Source: Chlorogloea sp. CCALA 695 (GTDB lineage Bacteria > Cyanobacteriota > Cyanobacteriia > Cyanobacteriales > Chroococcidiopsidaceae). From it: 50,377 nucleotides of DNA. Below are positions 8,150-16,709 of the stretch, one piece after another. Every line of letters starts with the position of its first letter. The first letter of the stretch is position 1. The position numbers and the translations under genes are program-made. A model generated the notes under the pieces. The model was given only the letters and a program-made list of their open reading frames with translations, ran no database searches and was not told the origin of the DNA. The stretch covers positions 1 through 50,377 of the forward strand of contig NZ_PVWN01000029.1 of NCBI RefSeq assembly GCF_003003885.1. The letters run 5' to 3'.

Positions 8150-8314
8150 GTAGTAGATGAATTTGATAGAGAAATCAACAGAATTATGAAATTCGGCTCT
8201 TTCAATACTGTCAGAAGAATACTATTGGGTTATGAAATGATGAATATAGTTTCTCTATTCTTTAACTACTTTCGTAACACAACCAAAAGTAACGGCATTG
8301 GAATGGGAGCTTAG
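8150..8314 (+). pseudogene. IS6-family-like transposase C-terminal remnant in the 8101-8413 gap
   Basis: The gap between the merA-like gene and arsH holds one recognisable trace: DREINRIMKFGSFNTVRRIL followed by LGYEMMN. It resembles the C-terminal IS6-family motif (FxSFxTAxRTIxGYEAMNMI). The reading then drifts and stops at 8314. Nothing else is seen in this gap. Confidence 0.35.
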
Positions 8315-8413
8315 AATTCATGGCTCGGTGTCGGCTAGTAAGTTTAGAGACTATTTTTAACAGACCTTTACCTGTTTTCGCAATATAATTGGAGAGCCAA
8401 AGGGGAACGTGAA

Positions 8414-8937
8414 TTATTTGCCTTTGCCAGTGTTTGCTTCAAGAGCGCTGTTTGCCACAGCAATTATTTGAGCATCTATTTTCTCTTTGCGTTCACTGTA
8501 GCGGTCAGTTAGGTAATCAACTTGCTCTCGTAGCAATAAGGTGAACTTGTAAAGTTCTTCCATCACGTCGATAATGCGATCGCTATAGGGAGAATCCTTC
8601 ATCGTGCCGTCTTCATTGAACTCGTTTAAGCTTTAGCAACAGAAGACTGATTAGGAATTGTAAACATCCGCATCCAGCGCCCCAAAATCCGCAGCGTATT
8701 AACGGCGTTGAAAGACTGTGACCCGCCACTTACTTGCATCAAGGCTAAGGTTCTACCTTGAGTTGGTCTTACTGCTCCCATAGTGAGGGGAATCCAATCT
8801 ATCTGGTTTTTTATGATTCCGGTGATATTGCCGTGCATCTCTGGGCTAGTCCACACCTGTCCTTCCGACCAAAGACTCAACTCTCTTTCTATAATTAATC
8901 CTGTCCCTTCAATGTCTTCGCAGCCTAACACTTTCAT
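8414..8937 (-). pseudogene. arsH: arsH (NADPH-dependent FMN reductase), truncated and frameshifted
   Basis: Two abutting readings together give most of ArsH. 8626-8937 encodes [20 protein letters not shown], then [20 protein letters not shown] and FTIPNQSS. 8414-8602 encodes [20 protein letters not shown] and [12 protein letters not shown], the family C-terminus. One base change of frame near 8626 (AKA-stop where the other frame reads [11 protein letters not shown]) joins them. The N-terminal flavodoxin half is missing. Upstream sequence in frame ([11 protein letters not shown]) is not ArsH. ArsH oxidises organoarsenicals or reduces quinones and usually sits in ars operons, none of which remains here. 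Confidence 0.85.
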
Positions 8938-9102
8938 GCCTAGTAAGTTAAGAATTGCCCCTATAGGAAAATTCGTAGCGTTTGCCGGAAATTTATGTTT
9001 TGGTATTTTAATTATTGGAGCGTAAATTTAGTTTTTAAATTTGGTGAATTTCCCTTTTTCACCATAAAGCATGAGATACAAACAAGCTTATTTAGTGGCT
9101 AT

Positions 9103-9567
9103 ATGTCAAATCACCGAAATGTCGTTCAATCTTCTCGTTGGCTGAACTCACCCGAATTGAATGTGGCTATATTCTCATTTCTATTGTCTTTTCTTTGGGA
9201 AACTCAGCAAATGCCCTTTTACCGGGTTCCGCCTGAACTCTCCTGCTTCAATATGACCAGGAACTGCACTCTTGCTACAGTAGGAGATGTCGGGATTTCC
9301 CTTGTCTCCTTCTGGACAGTTGCAGCTATATCAAAGTCACGTCAATGGGTTCATCAACCAAGTCGGAGGCAAATAAGCATCTTTACACTTGTGGGAGTTG
9401 TTATTACAGTTGTTTTTGAAGTCTTGGCGACTGGACCGCTTGGTGTATGGGCATATGCCGAGTCCATGCCAACGCTTCCATTCTTGGGTATTGGACTAGT
9501 ACCGTTATTTATGTGGTTGCTGATGCCACCCTTAACTATTTGGTTTGTCAAACGTCAACTTTGTTGA
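9103..9567 (+). CDS. Integral membrane protein, family not recognised
   Basis: 154 residues from ATG 9103 (MSNHRNVVQSSRW). An upstream start at 8995 is possible but adds an unlike N-terminus. About four hydrophobic segments are visible: VAIFSFLLSFLWE, LATVGDVGISLVSFW, FTLVGVVITVVFEVLA and FLGIGLVPLFMWLLMPPL. The loops carry WETQQMPFYRVPPE and GVWAYAESMP. No transport or enzyme motif is recognised. It lies between a dead arsH and an IS701-type element. Confidence 0.55.
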   Translation: MSNHRNVVQSSRWLNSPELNVAIFSFLLSFLWETQQMPFYRVPPELSCFNMTRNCTLATVGDVGISLVSFWTVAAISKSRQWVHQPSRRQISIFTLVGVVITVVFEVLATGPLGVWAYAESMPTLPFLGIGLVPLFMWLLMPPLTIWFVKRQLC

Positions 9568-9649
9568 TAGGTATCGTTAAAGTCAACTACTCATTACTTT
9601 CTTGGAGTACCAAGTATAGTATTACAACCGCACTTATCTGGTAGACTGT

Positions 9650-9950
9650 TTATTGGGTAGTTCGGATAGCTTCGCAGATGGTTTCCCATACTCCCTGTCG
9701 CCGCCAGCGATACAAGTAGGAAGATACGGTTTGCCAGCAAGGGAAGTGGCCTGGCAGCATCCGCCAGGAACAATGGTTGGCTTGCATATAGAAAAGGGCA
9801 TTGAGAACTTGACGTAAATCAATTGTGCAAGGACGACCAACGGAATAAACTGGGATAACTCTATGTGCCGCCGCCCACTGGCGGTCGCTTAAAACAGTTG
9901 GATAGGTTATGCGCTTAAGTTCAGTGGTGATGGGTAGCGGTTGACTCGGT
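9650..9950 (-). pseudogene. IS5-family transposase N-terminal fragment
   Basis: The piece reads ITYPTVLSDRQWAAAHRVIP, then GRPCTIDLRQVLNALFYMQA, CSWRMLPGHFPCWQTVSSYL and YRWRRQGVWETICEAIR, and then stops at the inverted repeat. This is the N-terminal domain of an IS5-family transposase. The DDE core is absent. It is fused in frame to the tail of the IS701-like transposase reading. Confidence 0.75.
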
Positions 9951-9954
9951 CGAG

Positions 9955-11313
9955 CGCGTTGTGCAGCGAGTCTGTAGTGGCACTGTCGGGAACGCTGTTG
10001 TTTTTGTCGCCGCCAGATTGACCAGTGCCAGACACTGAAGGGTGATTGGGAGGTGGAGAAAACTAGTCGCCATAGCAGCCGCTTGAGTTCCGGCAATGTC
10101 CACGGCAACAGTTTCAGTTCGTTACTGCCCCCTTTTGATCTCTCGTGACGAGAGTCTGGAAGCGAATAACGGATAGCACAGCGTGAGCTAACAACACCAG
10201 TGTGACGTGCCGATACCAAGCTTGCCAAGAACGCACCTCATAATGATCTAACCCTAGCTCGTTCTTAGTAATTTCAAAGCCCATCTCAATGCTCCAACGC
10301 GCCCCAGCTACTCGCACTGCTTCAGGCATAGAAGTGCTACTGGGGGCAAACACCATGAAGTAAGCCAGTTGTGGCTCTTCAGACAGCGAGCGGCGCGCCA
10401 ATAACCAACGCCGCCAACTCCTGTGCTGTCCAGATACCAGTTGTATCTTTGCCCAGTCGTACTCGCGCGGTCCCTTGCTGCCTTGCCCACAACTGAGCCG
10501 TTGCCATGTTTCGGCTGGTAACTCGGCTATTACCTGTTTAACTGGTACTTGCACAGATCCAGTAGAACCATCGCTCCAAACTTTTTCATTACAAGCAACT
10601 GCTAGGACATAAGCTTGTTCATTCTCTTCTAACCACTCTCGTAAACGACGGTCATTGCCATAAACTGTGTCTGCCGTTACCCAAGCTAAATCCACTCCAG
10701 CCGCTCGCGCTCTCTCCAACATCATCTGTGCTATTTGCGGCTTGGTAGCAAACTCAACTGATTCTGGTACTCCAGCCGCTTCTCGGCACTGTTGGTCATT
10801 CACCCACTCTTTTGGCAGATATATTTCCCGATCTAGGAAAGCGAATCCTTTAGCTGTGGCATAGCCAAGAAATACCCCGATCTGGCAGTTCTCTACCCGA
10901 CCAGCAGTGCCGGAATACTGACGTTTCACACCAACTGATTTATTCCCCTGCTTGAGAAAACCAGTTTCATCTAGCACACCGATTGCTGACGACGAGTCTC
11001 CTAAATTTTCCACAATATAGCTCTGCAAATCTTCGCGCACACCATTGGCATCCCATTTGGCAGAAGATAGCAGCCTCTGCATTCCATCTGGAGTCATTTC
11101 ACCCATCAGTTCAGCCATTTGCCAGCCATTCTTGCGTTGGCAGTTACTTAACAGTCCTTTGAGGTACGCCAACACCCTCTGCCTTGGTTCAGCACGGGCA
11201 AAACGATGAGCAATACGTGTATGCACCTCTTCCAGTTGCGCTGCCCATGATTCAACCTCGACTTGGAAGATTTGAGCAGATTGAGCATCGACCTCTAGCA
11301 CCTGAGATACCAT
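9955..11313 (-). pseudogene. IS701-family transposase, frameshifted near its C-terminus
   Basis: The main reading (10114-11313, 399 residues) contains VLDETGFLKQGNKSVGVKRQ, WVTADTVYGNDRRLREWL and ARWSIEMGFEITKNELGLDH, which match the IS701 DDE transposase. It ends early at 10114 with TRDQKGAVTN. The expected C-terminal tail, LPWTLPELKRLLWRLVF and WSIWRRQKQQ, lies in the next frame at about 9960-10140. One shift at the A4-G5 tract near 10125 would restore it. Whether this is decay or recoding is open. Confidence 0.8.
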
Positions 11314-11553
11314 AACGCTAATCCATTACTTTCTTTTCACCACCTACAGTCTACCAGATAAGTGCGGTTGTAATAATAGGGCGTGTCTGCAAACTATTTT
11401 ATCCTAACTAAAGAAGAGTTAAAGAAATGAATTAAGCTGAAGGCGATTTGATGGAAGAGCAAAAGCTCTGATCTAGTTTCACCTACTAAAAGTGTCCGAA
11501 TTTTTAAATAATTTCTAGTAATATTATGTAGTTAAAATTCTCTGATTCAAGTT

Positions 11554-12222
11554 TCAAAGTGACTTTTGAAAGTAGGGCAGTAGACGATAAGTTTTACTCT
11601 CCACCAAAATATAAATTCCTAATCCAATTAGTACGAAGGGAACTACACGATGACCATACCGGGTCAAAGTTGGAGTAATCGCTGGACGGCGGCTTAGCCA
11701 ATAGGCAACGTAGCACCAAATACCGACTAACCCCAAAAAAACTATCACGATTATACTCAAACTGAACAAATTACTACTCGCAAATAGTGGAATGTAAATA
11801 GCGATGTTATCTCCTCCATTAGCAATTGTTACAGCGGCAACATGATAAATTTGAGGATGAAACAATTTAGTTAAAGCAGAAATTAAGGGCAAATGAAACT
11901 TTCCTGGACTAGAGGGGAGAGATACAGTTTGCACTTGAACCTTTGTCTTTTCTAACTGCCAGAACTGTCTAAGCCCAATTATTATGGGTAACAGTCCCAG
12001 TAAGCCAACCCAAGCTTTTGGCAGCAGCATTCCACCAAAGAATCCAGGTAGACTAACTGCAATTATGGCTACGAAGCCTATGTATTGGCCAAGGACAATA
12101 TGCCGAGGACGAAAACGAGTGTTCCCTTGGGAGAAAAAGAGCATTAAGATAACAATGTCATCAATATTGGTGGCAGCGAAGGTGCTTACTCCAGCAGTTA
12201 CCGCATTAATTAGGTTGTTCAT
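11554..12222 (-). CDS. CadD-family cadmium resistance transporter
   Basis: 222 residues, about six membrane helices, and the family signature AATNIDDIVILMLFFSQ (residues 17-33) in the first helix. A central hydrophilic loop (about 93-115) separates two three-helix halves, as in LysE-superfamily CadD proteins. The second half carries TIANGGDNIAIYIPLF, the repeated ND/DN motif. It should export Cd(II) or related cations, or quaternary amines in some members, across the inner membrane. It is divergent from the peroxiredoxin fusion. The 126-bp gap shows no clear MerR or ArsR operator. Confidence 0.85.
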   Translation of the reverse strand: MNNLINAVTAGVSTFAATNIDDIVILMLFFSQGNTRFRPRHIVLGQYIGFVAIIAVSLPGFFGGMLLPKAWVGLLGLLPIIIGLRQFWQLEKTKVQVQTVSLPSSPGKFHLPLISALTKLFHPQIYHVAAVTIANGGDNIAIYIPLFASSNLFSLSIIVIVFLGLVGIWCYVAYWLSRRPAITPTLTRYGHRVVPFVLIGLGIYILVESKTYRLLPYFQKSL

Positions 12223-12348
12223 TGTCCTGTTTAGTGAATGAGCATTAACTTTTCATTTAATCAATTTGACCTAAGCTAATACTCAAGTTTCAAGACAATA
12301 GTAGGAGTTATGACTGCTCACCTGTCCAAATATGTGAGGACGCACAAG

Positions 12349-13182
12349 ATGACAACTAATTTACAAGTTGGCGAAGTCTTTAGTGACTTTGCACTGCCTA
12401 ATCATCAAGGGGAATTGGTGCAATTATCTGAATTTACCCAACCTAGCTTATTAGACAATAAACTCGGATTTTTAGATGGTTATCCACTAATAGTAGTCTT
12501 TTATCGGGGTTTTTTCTGTCCGCGAGATCGCCAACAATTTTCGCAACTGGTACAGTTTCAACAAGAATTAATCGTTAATTACTGTCAGTTAGTTAGTATT
12601 AGTTGCGATCCGCCTTTAGTGCAAGCTGCTTTTCGTGCTGGGTTGGGGGCGCAATGGACTTTTTTAGCAGATGAGAAAAGAGAGCTTATTAACAAAATTA
12701 ATATTCTAGATGAAACCGAAGGAGAGTATGCTGATCGCGCCCAACCTTATACTTTTGTCTTGCGACCGGATTTGACTATTTACAAAATTTATAATGGCTG
12801 GTTTTTTGTCGGGCGACCAACAATAGACGAATTGCGTCTCGATTTGCGTGCCATTATGCAAGCTAATTCTAACTACAGTTATGAGGCATACAATACACCC
12901 GCAGTTAAACAAATTCGCATTCCTCAACAAGAATGGGCTAATGGTACGCTACCATTGGGCGCAAACGGTCTACCAATCAGGCGGGGAATAGTACGCTCTT
13001 TTGACTTTAAAACTGGTAACGGTGTAATCGCGCCTTTGGATACAGAAGAAGATATATTTTTTAACTTTACTGCTATTCCTGGAGAGGGGTATCGCACTGT
13101 TAATCCTGGTACAAAGGTCGAGTTTGAAGTTGTTACAGGTAAATTTGGTCTAAGCGCTCGTAATGTGCAAATCCAGAACTAG
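12349..13182 (+). CDS. Peroxiredoxin-like (AhpC/TSA) protein fused to a cold-shock domain
   Basis: 277 residues from ATG 12349. GAGGA at 12336-12340 gives good spacing. The ATG at 12310 has its ribosome site only 2 bp away. Residues 1 to about 165 form a thioredoxin-fold peroxiredoxin with FYRGFFCPRDRQQF, Cys57 being the likely peroxidatic residue, and FLADEKRELINKI. Residues about 213-276 form a cold-shock domain: GIVRSFDFKTGNGVIAP and EEDIFFNFTAI stand for RNP1 and RNP2. Peroxide reduction linked to RNA binding is inferred. No second Cys pair is visible beyond SISCDPP. The gene is divergent from cadD-like. Confidence 0.8.
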   Translation: MTTNLQVGEVFSDFALPNHQGELVQLSEFTQPSLLDNKLGFLDGYPLIVVFYRGFFCPRDRQQFSQLVQFQQELIVNYCQLVSISCDPPLVQAAFRAGLGAQWTFLADEKRELINKINILDETEGEYADRAQPYTFVLRPDLTIYKIYNGWFFVGRPTIDELRLDLRAIMQANSNYSYEAYNTPAVKQIRIPQQEWANGTLPLGANGLPIRRGIVRSFDFKTGNGVIAPLDTEEDIFFNFTAIPGEGYRTVNPGTKVEFEVVTGKFGLSARNVQIQN

Positions 13183-13197
13183 AATGCAATCAATTAG

Positions 13198-14101
13198 CGG
13201 TTGTGAGTTAAAGAAGTGTGGGGTAGGTGGCAAGGTACTGCCAATTCCAGTTGTAAAACGTTAACTCCGCTCTCTCTGCTGCTGTTGTCTTGCTCCGACT
13301 ATTGCACCAGATCCAGTTGAAGTAACTCACCGCTAACCGTACCGTCATCTCAGTTCGTCTCCACTCCTTGCTAAACTTCTTCTGCCGCCGATGAAATCGC
13401 CCTGTTTGCTGCCGCACTATACCGTTGGTACGCTCTAACCTCTGTGTCCGACTCTTTGTGATGTGATGCTCCACCACTGGCGGCAGCACCCATTCATAGC
13501 CTCCCCAGTCGTCTGTACTCCATTTCTGACAATCCGTTTTTCCCTCCGTACTATGCAGCAATCCCGCCAGCAGATTATCGGTGTGCTTGCCAACTTGTGC
13601 CGCTAAAATCAATTCACTCGCTTGAGCCAGACTTATTGCAATCCAGCAATCTCCTCGCTCGACTTCTTCAAAGGCACACTGTTTATGTTTTTTTGGACGA
13701 AAGACCACATCTCGTCCGTCACCACCTCATCGGTATCGACAGATTGGACCTCTTGATTATGCATCATCTGCCCCTTGATGGCGGTTCGCTGCACGAGACT
13801 TGCGACAGTGTTGAAGGAGCGTCCTGAGATGCGAGCAATGCCTCTGAGACTGCTACCTTCACTATGGGATTGTAGGATAGTGTGGACTTCTTCAGGACTG
13901 AGTTGGCTTCAATAGTAGAGGGTATCGAGGGTATCAGTAAAAGTATGGTGACATTTAGAGCATCTGAACCGTTGCTGGTCTTTGTGGGTGCGCCCATGTT
14001 TATGAGCTTTAAGATGACCGCAGAATCGGCATTGCATAGGCTGTGACGGCAATCAGGATAATTGCTATCATTCTACCCCACACTTCTTTAACTCACAACC
14101 G
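13198..14101. mobile_element. IS1-family insertion sequence, inactivated
   Basis: 29-bp inverted repeats at 13198-13226 and 14073-14101 (inner end GAAGTGTGGGGTAG) enclose one IS1-type transposase on the minus strand. No clear target duplication is seen in the flanks. The element lies between the peroxiredoxin fusion and the HupE-like gene. Confidence 0.85.
13208..14037 (-). pseudogene. IS1-family transposase (InsA-InsB) with slippery site and nonsense codon
   Basis: From ATG 14037 the InsA part starts with a zinc finger (MQCRFCGHLKAHKHG, then RFRCSKCHHTF). It is cut by TGA at 13909-13911, where a sense codon is expected between TLYY and SQLSPEE. It then continues in frame through RGIARISGRSFNTVASLVQR to SFVQKN. 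The InsB part (CAFEEVERGDCWIAISLAQA, STDDWGGYEWVLP, ERTNGIVRQQ) lies in the -1 frame. The junction at 13687-13695 is A-AAA-AAC read as CAA-AAA-AAC, the classical IS1 slippery heptamer. The frame change is therefore probably programmed and the TGA is the true lesion. Confidence 0.82.
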
Positions 14102-14296
14102 ATTTTCTACTGTTTGGTTGTTTCAGATTCTGCACAGCACTTCGTTGCAGCTTTGCTACCTTTGCGCCTACCAGTTTGAGGGCAAAGCAGCCGATGATCT
14201 TGAACACTACCGTTAAAAGAAAGTAACTGTAACTACTGCTGTATACTAATTTCAGTACCGGAAGCTCTGCTCATTAAACAATGTAGCACTCGACAT

Positions 14297-15397
14297 TTAC
14301 CCCAAGAAGGCGCGTTGCACAAACCAGAACAAGCCAACAGCTATTATGCAAGCAGATACTAAGCGCCGAAAAGTTAACTCCCATGAATACCTGTGCAAAT
14401 TACGCAGTAGAAAGAAGGCGCTCGCAACAATAACAACCTGTCCAATTTCTACACCAACGTTAAAGCTAACCAGTGATAGAGCTAAATTAGACTGGGGTAT
14501 ATTAATTCCCTTGAGAATTCCAGCAAAACCAAGCCCGTGAATTAGCCCAAAACAAAAGGTGAGTAGCCAGCGCCATTGTAAATTTTTCTGCCAGAGATTC
14601 TCAGATGCTACATAAATAATCGTTAAAGCAATCGCACTTTCTACTAACCGAACCGGAAGAGTTACAATATTGAGTACCGCTAATGCCAATGCCACAGAGT
14701 GAGAGAGAGTGAAGGCAGTTACTACTTTGAATAAATAACTCAGTCCGTTGCCCATAATTAGCAGACTGAGCAAAAACACAATATGATCATAACCTGTGAG
14801 AATGTGTTCGATTCCCAGTAACATAAAGCTCCATGTCTGCTGCCAGACTGAATCGTGAATTAGGGAAAACCTCCGATTTTCTGGCGTAAATACAAAAGTT
14901 TGCGATTCTCCGGCTTGCAAAATCGTAGCGAGACAACGGGCAGTGGACACTCCTGGTAAAAATAAATCGTAATTGATTGTTAGTCCTGGCGTTGGCAGAG
15001 ACCAAGTATAAGTTAGTAACAGAGTGCTGTGGCTACTTGCATTACCTTGGATAGTTAGCGGTAAGATGGCTGTTTCAGAAGGTTTAATTGTCAGAGCGCC
15101 TCTATTACCTTTACCATCAGTGAGACGGAGGTTATCACCCAAAAAAGCTTTAAGTTCTGCTTGATGAGTGTGAAATTCAACCTCTGACAGCTGACTATCA
15201 TGATTATCATCTGCTAAAGCTATTAACCCAGTAGGAATCGTAAGTGTAATCTGGGTTTGTGTCTTACCTATTACAATTTCAGCAACTGCTAGGTCAGCCC
15301 AGTGAGCAAAGCTTGGGGTGGCAAAGACAATTGCAAGTAACAAGGCCCCCAAAAACGAAATCATATCAAGCTTGTGTCTACACCATTTAGCATTCAT
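14297..15397 (-). CDS. HupE/UreJ-family membrane protein with exported EF-hand-bearing domain
   Basis: 366 residues. A signal sequence (MISFLGALLLAIVFATPSFA, about 12-31) is followed by an extracytoplasmic domain to about 185. Six membrane helices follow, with HILTGYDHIVFLLSL, TLSHSVALALAVL and FGLIHGLGFAGILKG, the His-rich HupE/UreJ signatures. Family members are proposed Ni or Co permeases. Residues 63-74 (DDNHDSQLSEVE) form an almost ideal EF-hand loop, so the exported part may bind Ca or another divalent ion. AAGGTG before ATG 15397 supports the start. No nickel enzyme gene is adjacent, so the substrate is inferred. Confidence 0.8.
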   Translation of the reverse strand: MNAKWCRHKLDMISFLGALLLAIVFATPSFAHWADLAVAEIVIGKTQTQITLTIPTGLIALADDNHDSQLSEVEFHTHQAELKAFLGDNLRLTDGKGNRGALTIKPSETAILPLTIQGNASSHSTLLLTYTWSLPTPGLTINYDLFLPGVSTARCLATILQAGESQTFVFTPENRRFSLIHDSVWQQTWSFMLLGIEHILTGYDHIVFLLSLLIMGNGLSYLFKVVTAFTLSHSVALALAVLNIVTLPVRLVESAIALTIIYVASENLWQKNLQWRWLLTFCFGLIHGLGFAGILKGINIPQSNLALSLVSFNVGVEIGQVVIVASAFFLLRNLHRYSWELTFRRLVSACIIAVGLFWFVQRAFLG

Positions 15398-15440
15398 TAG
15401 TTCACCTTTAGTATCTTAATTTCAGCCCAATATCTAACCC

Positions 15441-16119
15441 TTGCTGTACCTGCTTGTCAAACATGGGATTAGCTTGTTGAGCCTCGACCATTCCTATCTG
15501 GGGCGCTCTGGTCAAGTTAAACAACAAATTATAGATATGGCGATGAATGGCAGTGGAATTCGCTACACCGCAAAGGTATTGCATATTAGTCTTAGCACAG
15601 TTATTAAGGAATTAAAAAAAAAGTGACTTACCTTCAACAAGTAAATTTATCAGTATTAAAACAACTAAAATCAGAATTGGTTGAAGTAGATATTTATTTA
15701 GTTGAACAACCAAAAGAAAAAGTATCTTCTGAAATTAATGAAATGTGGAGTTACGTAGAGAAAAAGAGTAATCCTCGTTGGTTGTGGCACGCAATCGATC
15801 ATCAGACTGAACTTGTTTTGGCTTATGTATTTGGTCAGCGCAAGGATGAATTTTTTCTAGAGTTGAAAAAATTGCTACAGCCGTTCGGTATTAGGCGTTT
15901 TTACACTGATAATTGGGGAGCTTACTCACGCCATTTAGAAAAGCAAAAACATATTGTTGGTAAACAAAACACACAGAGAATAGAAAGTAAGCATATAATT
16001 TTACGAACCCGGATTAAACATTTAGCACGCAAAACAATCTCTTTTCTCGCTCAGAGAAGATGCATGACTTGGTGATTGGCTTATTTATTAATCGCCATGA
16101 ATTTGGCTTGAAAATTTAA
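15441..16119 (+). pseudogene. IS1-family transposase remnant
   Basis: The InsA tail (GQVKQQIIDMAMNGSGIRYT, then LHISLSTVIKELKKK) runs to 15626. InsB (SSEINEMWSYVEKKSNPRWL, WHAIDHQTELVLAYVFGQRK, FYTDNWGAYSRHL) starts in the -1 frame after an A9 tract at about 15613-15622, as in IS1 recoding. A further shift near 16040 moves RSEKMHDLVIGLFINRHEFG out of frame. The zinc finger at the N-terminus is missing, so the copy is dead. Its right end abuts an ABC-ATPase fragment. Confidence 0.75.
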
Positions 16120-16138
16120 GCTCAATAAACAAATCTAT

Positions 16139-16326
16139 AACATCACCAAAATTGGCTTTTAGCAGAAGGTGGTTTTCTACATATCGGCGCACCGGAAGAT
16201 TTGGTTTTAAGTGGCGCATTTACTGAAGTTTTCCATAGCAAAGGTGTGAAATTTGATGTATTTACTGGTGAGTTTCACCTCCACACACCCATTCGTAGCG
16301 AAGTTAGTCTTGATTACTTGAATTGA
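16139..16326 (+). pseudogene. ABC-transporter ATPase C-terminal fragment (FecE/BtuD type)
   Basis: About 60 codons read NWLLAEGGFLHIGAPEDLVL, SGAFTEVFHSKGVKFDVFTG and IRSEVSLDYLN before TGA 16324-16326. This is the tail of ATPases for iron-siderophore or cobalamin import. Walker and signature motifs are gone. A stop precedes it, next to the IS1 remnant. It overlaps the 3' end of the opposite reading at 16304-16609, which marks a join of two unrelated genes. Confidence 0.6.
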
Positions 16327-16609
16327 TTGCTAACCCATGTATATGAGTAGTTTCCCGCCAGTTTTTAGCAGCAAGGGTCAAGGTAAGAGCTAAACTAGGA
16401 TCAGTTACTGACTTCTCCGGATTAACAGCAGTTAGTGGTTGCACAAGACTTGCTACCCGATTGTTAGCAGGAACTTGATTAAAACGGGCAAACCATATTC
16501 CTGTACCTGCAACTAAGGTAGTAAAGAAGGCTGTGGGTAAAGCGTAGTTAAGTATCCTGCTAGTACCACTTTTTTTAGAAGTTCGATTGTTTGAATTTAG
16601 TTTGTTCAT
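16304..16609 (-). pseudogene. N-terminal fragment of an F510_1955-type exported protein
   Basis: About 101 residues from ATG 16609 (MNKLNSNNRTSKKSG). A longer start at 16651 would lie inside a terminator hairpin. There is one membrane anchor (YALPTAFFTTLVAGTGIWFA) and then an exported segment ending NWRETTHIHGLAINSSN. HIHGLAI resembles the opening of F510_1955-type beta-propeller proteins often found in copper or mercury loci. The reading then runs into antisense ABC-ATPase sequence and stops, so the propeller is lost. It lies behind the Cys/Met-rich gene on the same strand. Confidence 0.5.
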
Positions 16610-16618
16610 TTTATTTTC

Positions 16619-16665
16619 TAAAAAAGTTACCCCTGCTATACCGCATGGCATTAGAGCAGGGGTAA
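16619..16665 (-). terminator. Rho-independent terminator after the Cys/Met-rich gene
   Basis: On the minus strand an 11-bp perfect stem (TTACCCCTGCT with its complement; arms 16655-16665 and 16627-16637) is followed by CTTTTTT (16619-16626). It lies 45 bp past the small exported protein gene and directly before the next reading, so it may separate or attenuate the two. Confidence 0.8.
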
Positions 16666-16709
16666 TTAAAACCTTATTTAGAGGTTATCCATCATGCTCG
16701 GCATATTAT

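Larger units (their letters stand above)
9620..11375. mobile_element. IS701-type insertion sequence with an IS5 fragment nested inside
   Basis: Perfect 29-bp terminal inverted repeats at 9620-9648 and 11347-11375 (outer end TATTACAACCGCACTTATCT) bound the element. They are flanked by a 4-bp direct repeat ATAG (9616-9619 and 11376-11379), the duplication size known for IS701. Inside, on the minus strand, lie an IS701-like transposase and then an N-terminal IS5-family transposase fragment before the left repeat. The intact ends and duplication show that the whole unit inserted or matured as one. Confidence 0.85.

Noticed and set aside
12223-12348. TTGACC at 12265 with a partial dyad between the cadD-like and peroxiredoxin genes
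   Set aside because: At 19-20 bp downstream there is no acceptable -10 and the dyad matches poorly; not called as a MerR site.
14102-14296. Cys-containing minus-strand reading (LLCPQTGRRKGSK, KCCAE)
   Set aside because: No start codon in frame and a stop just upstream; similarity to metallochaperone pieces is too slight.
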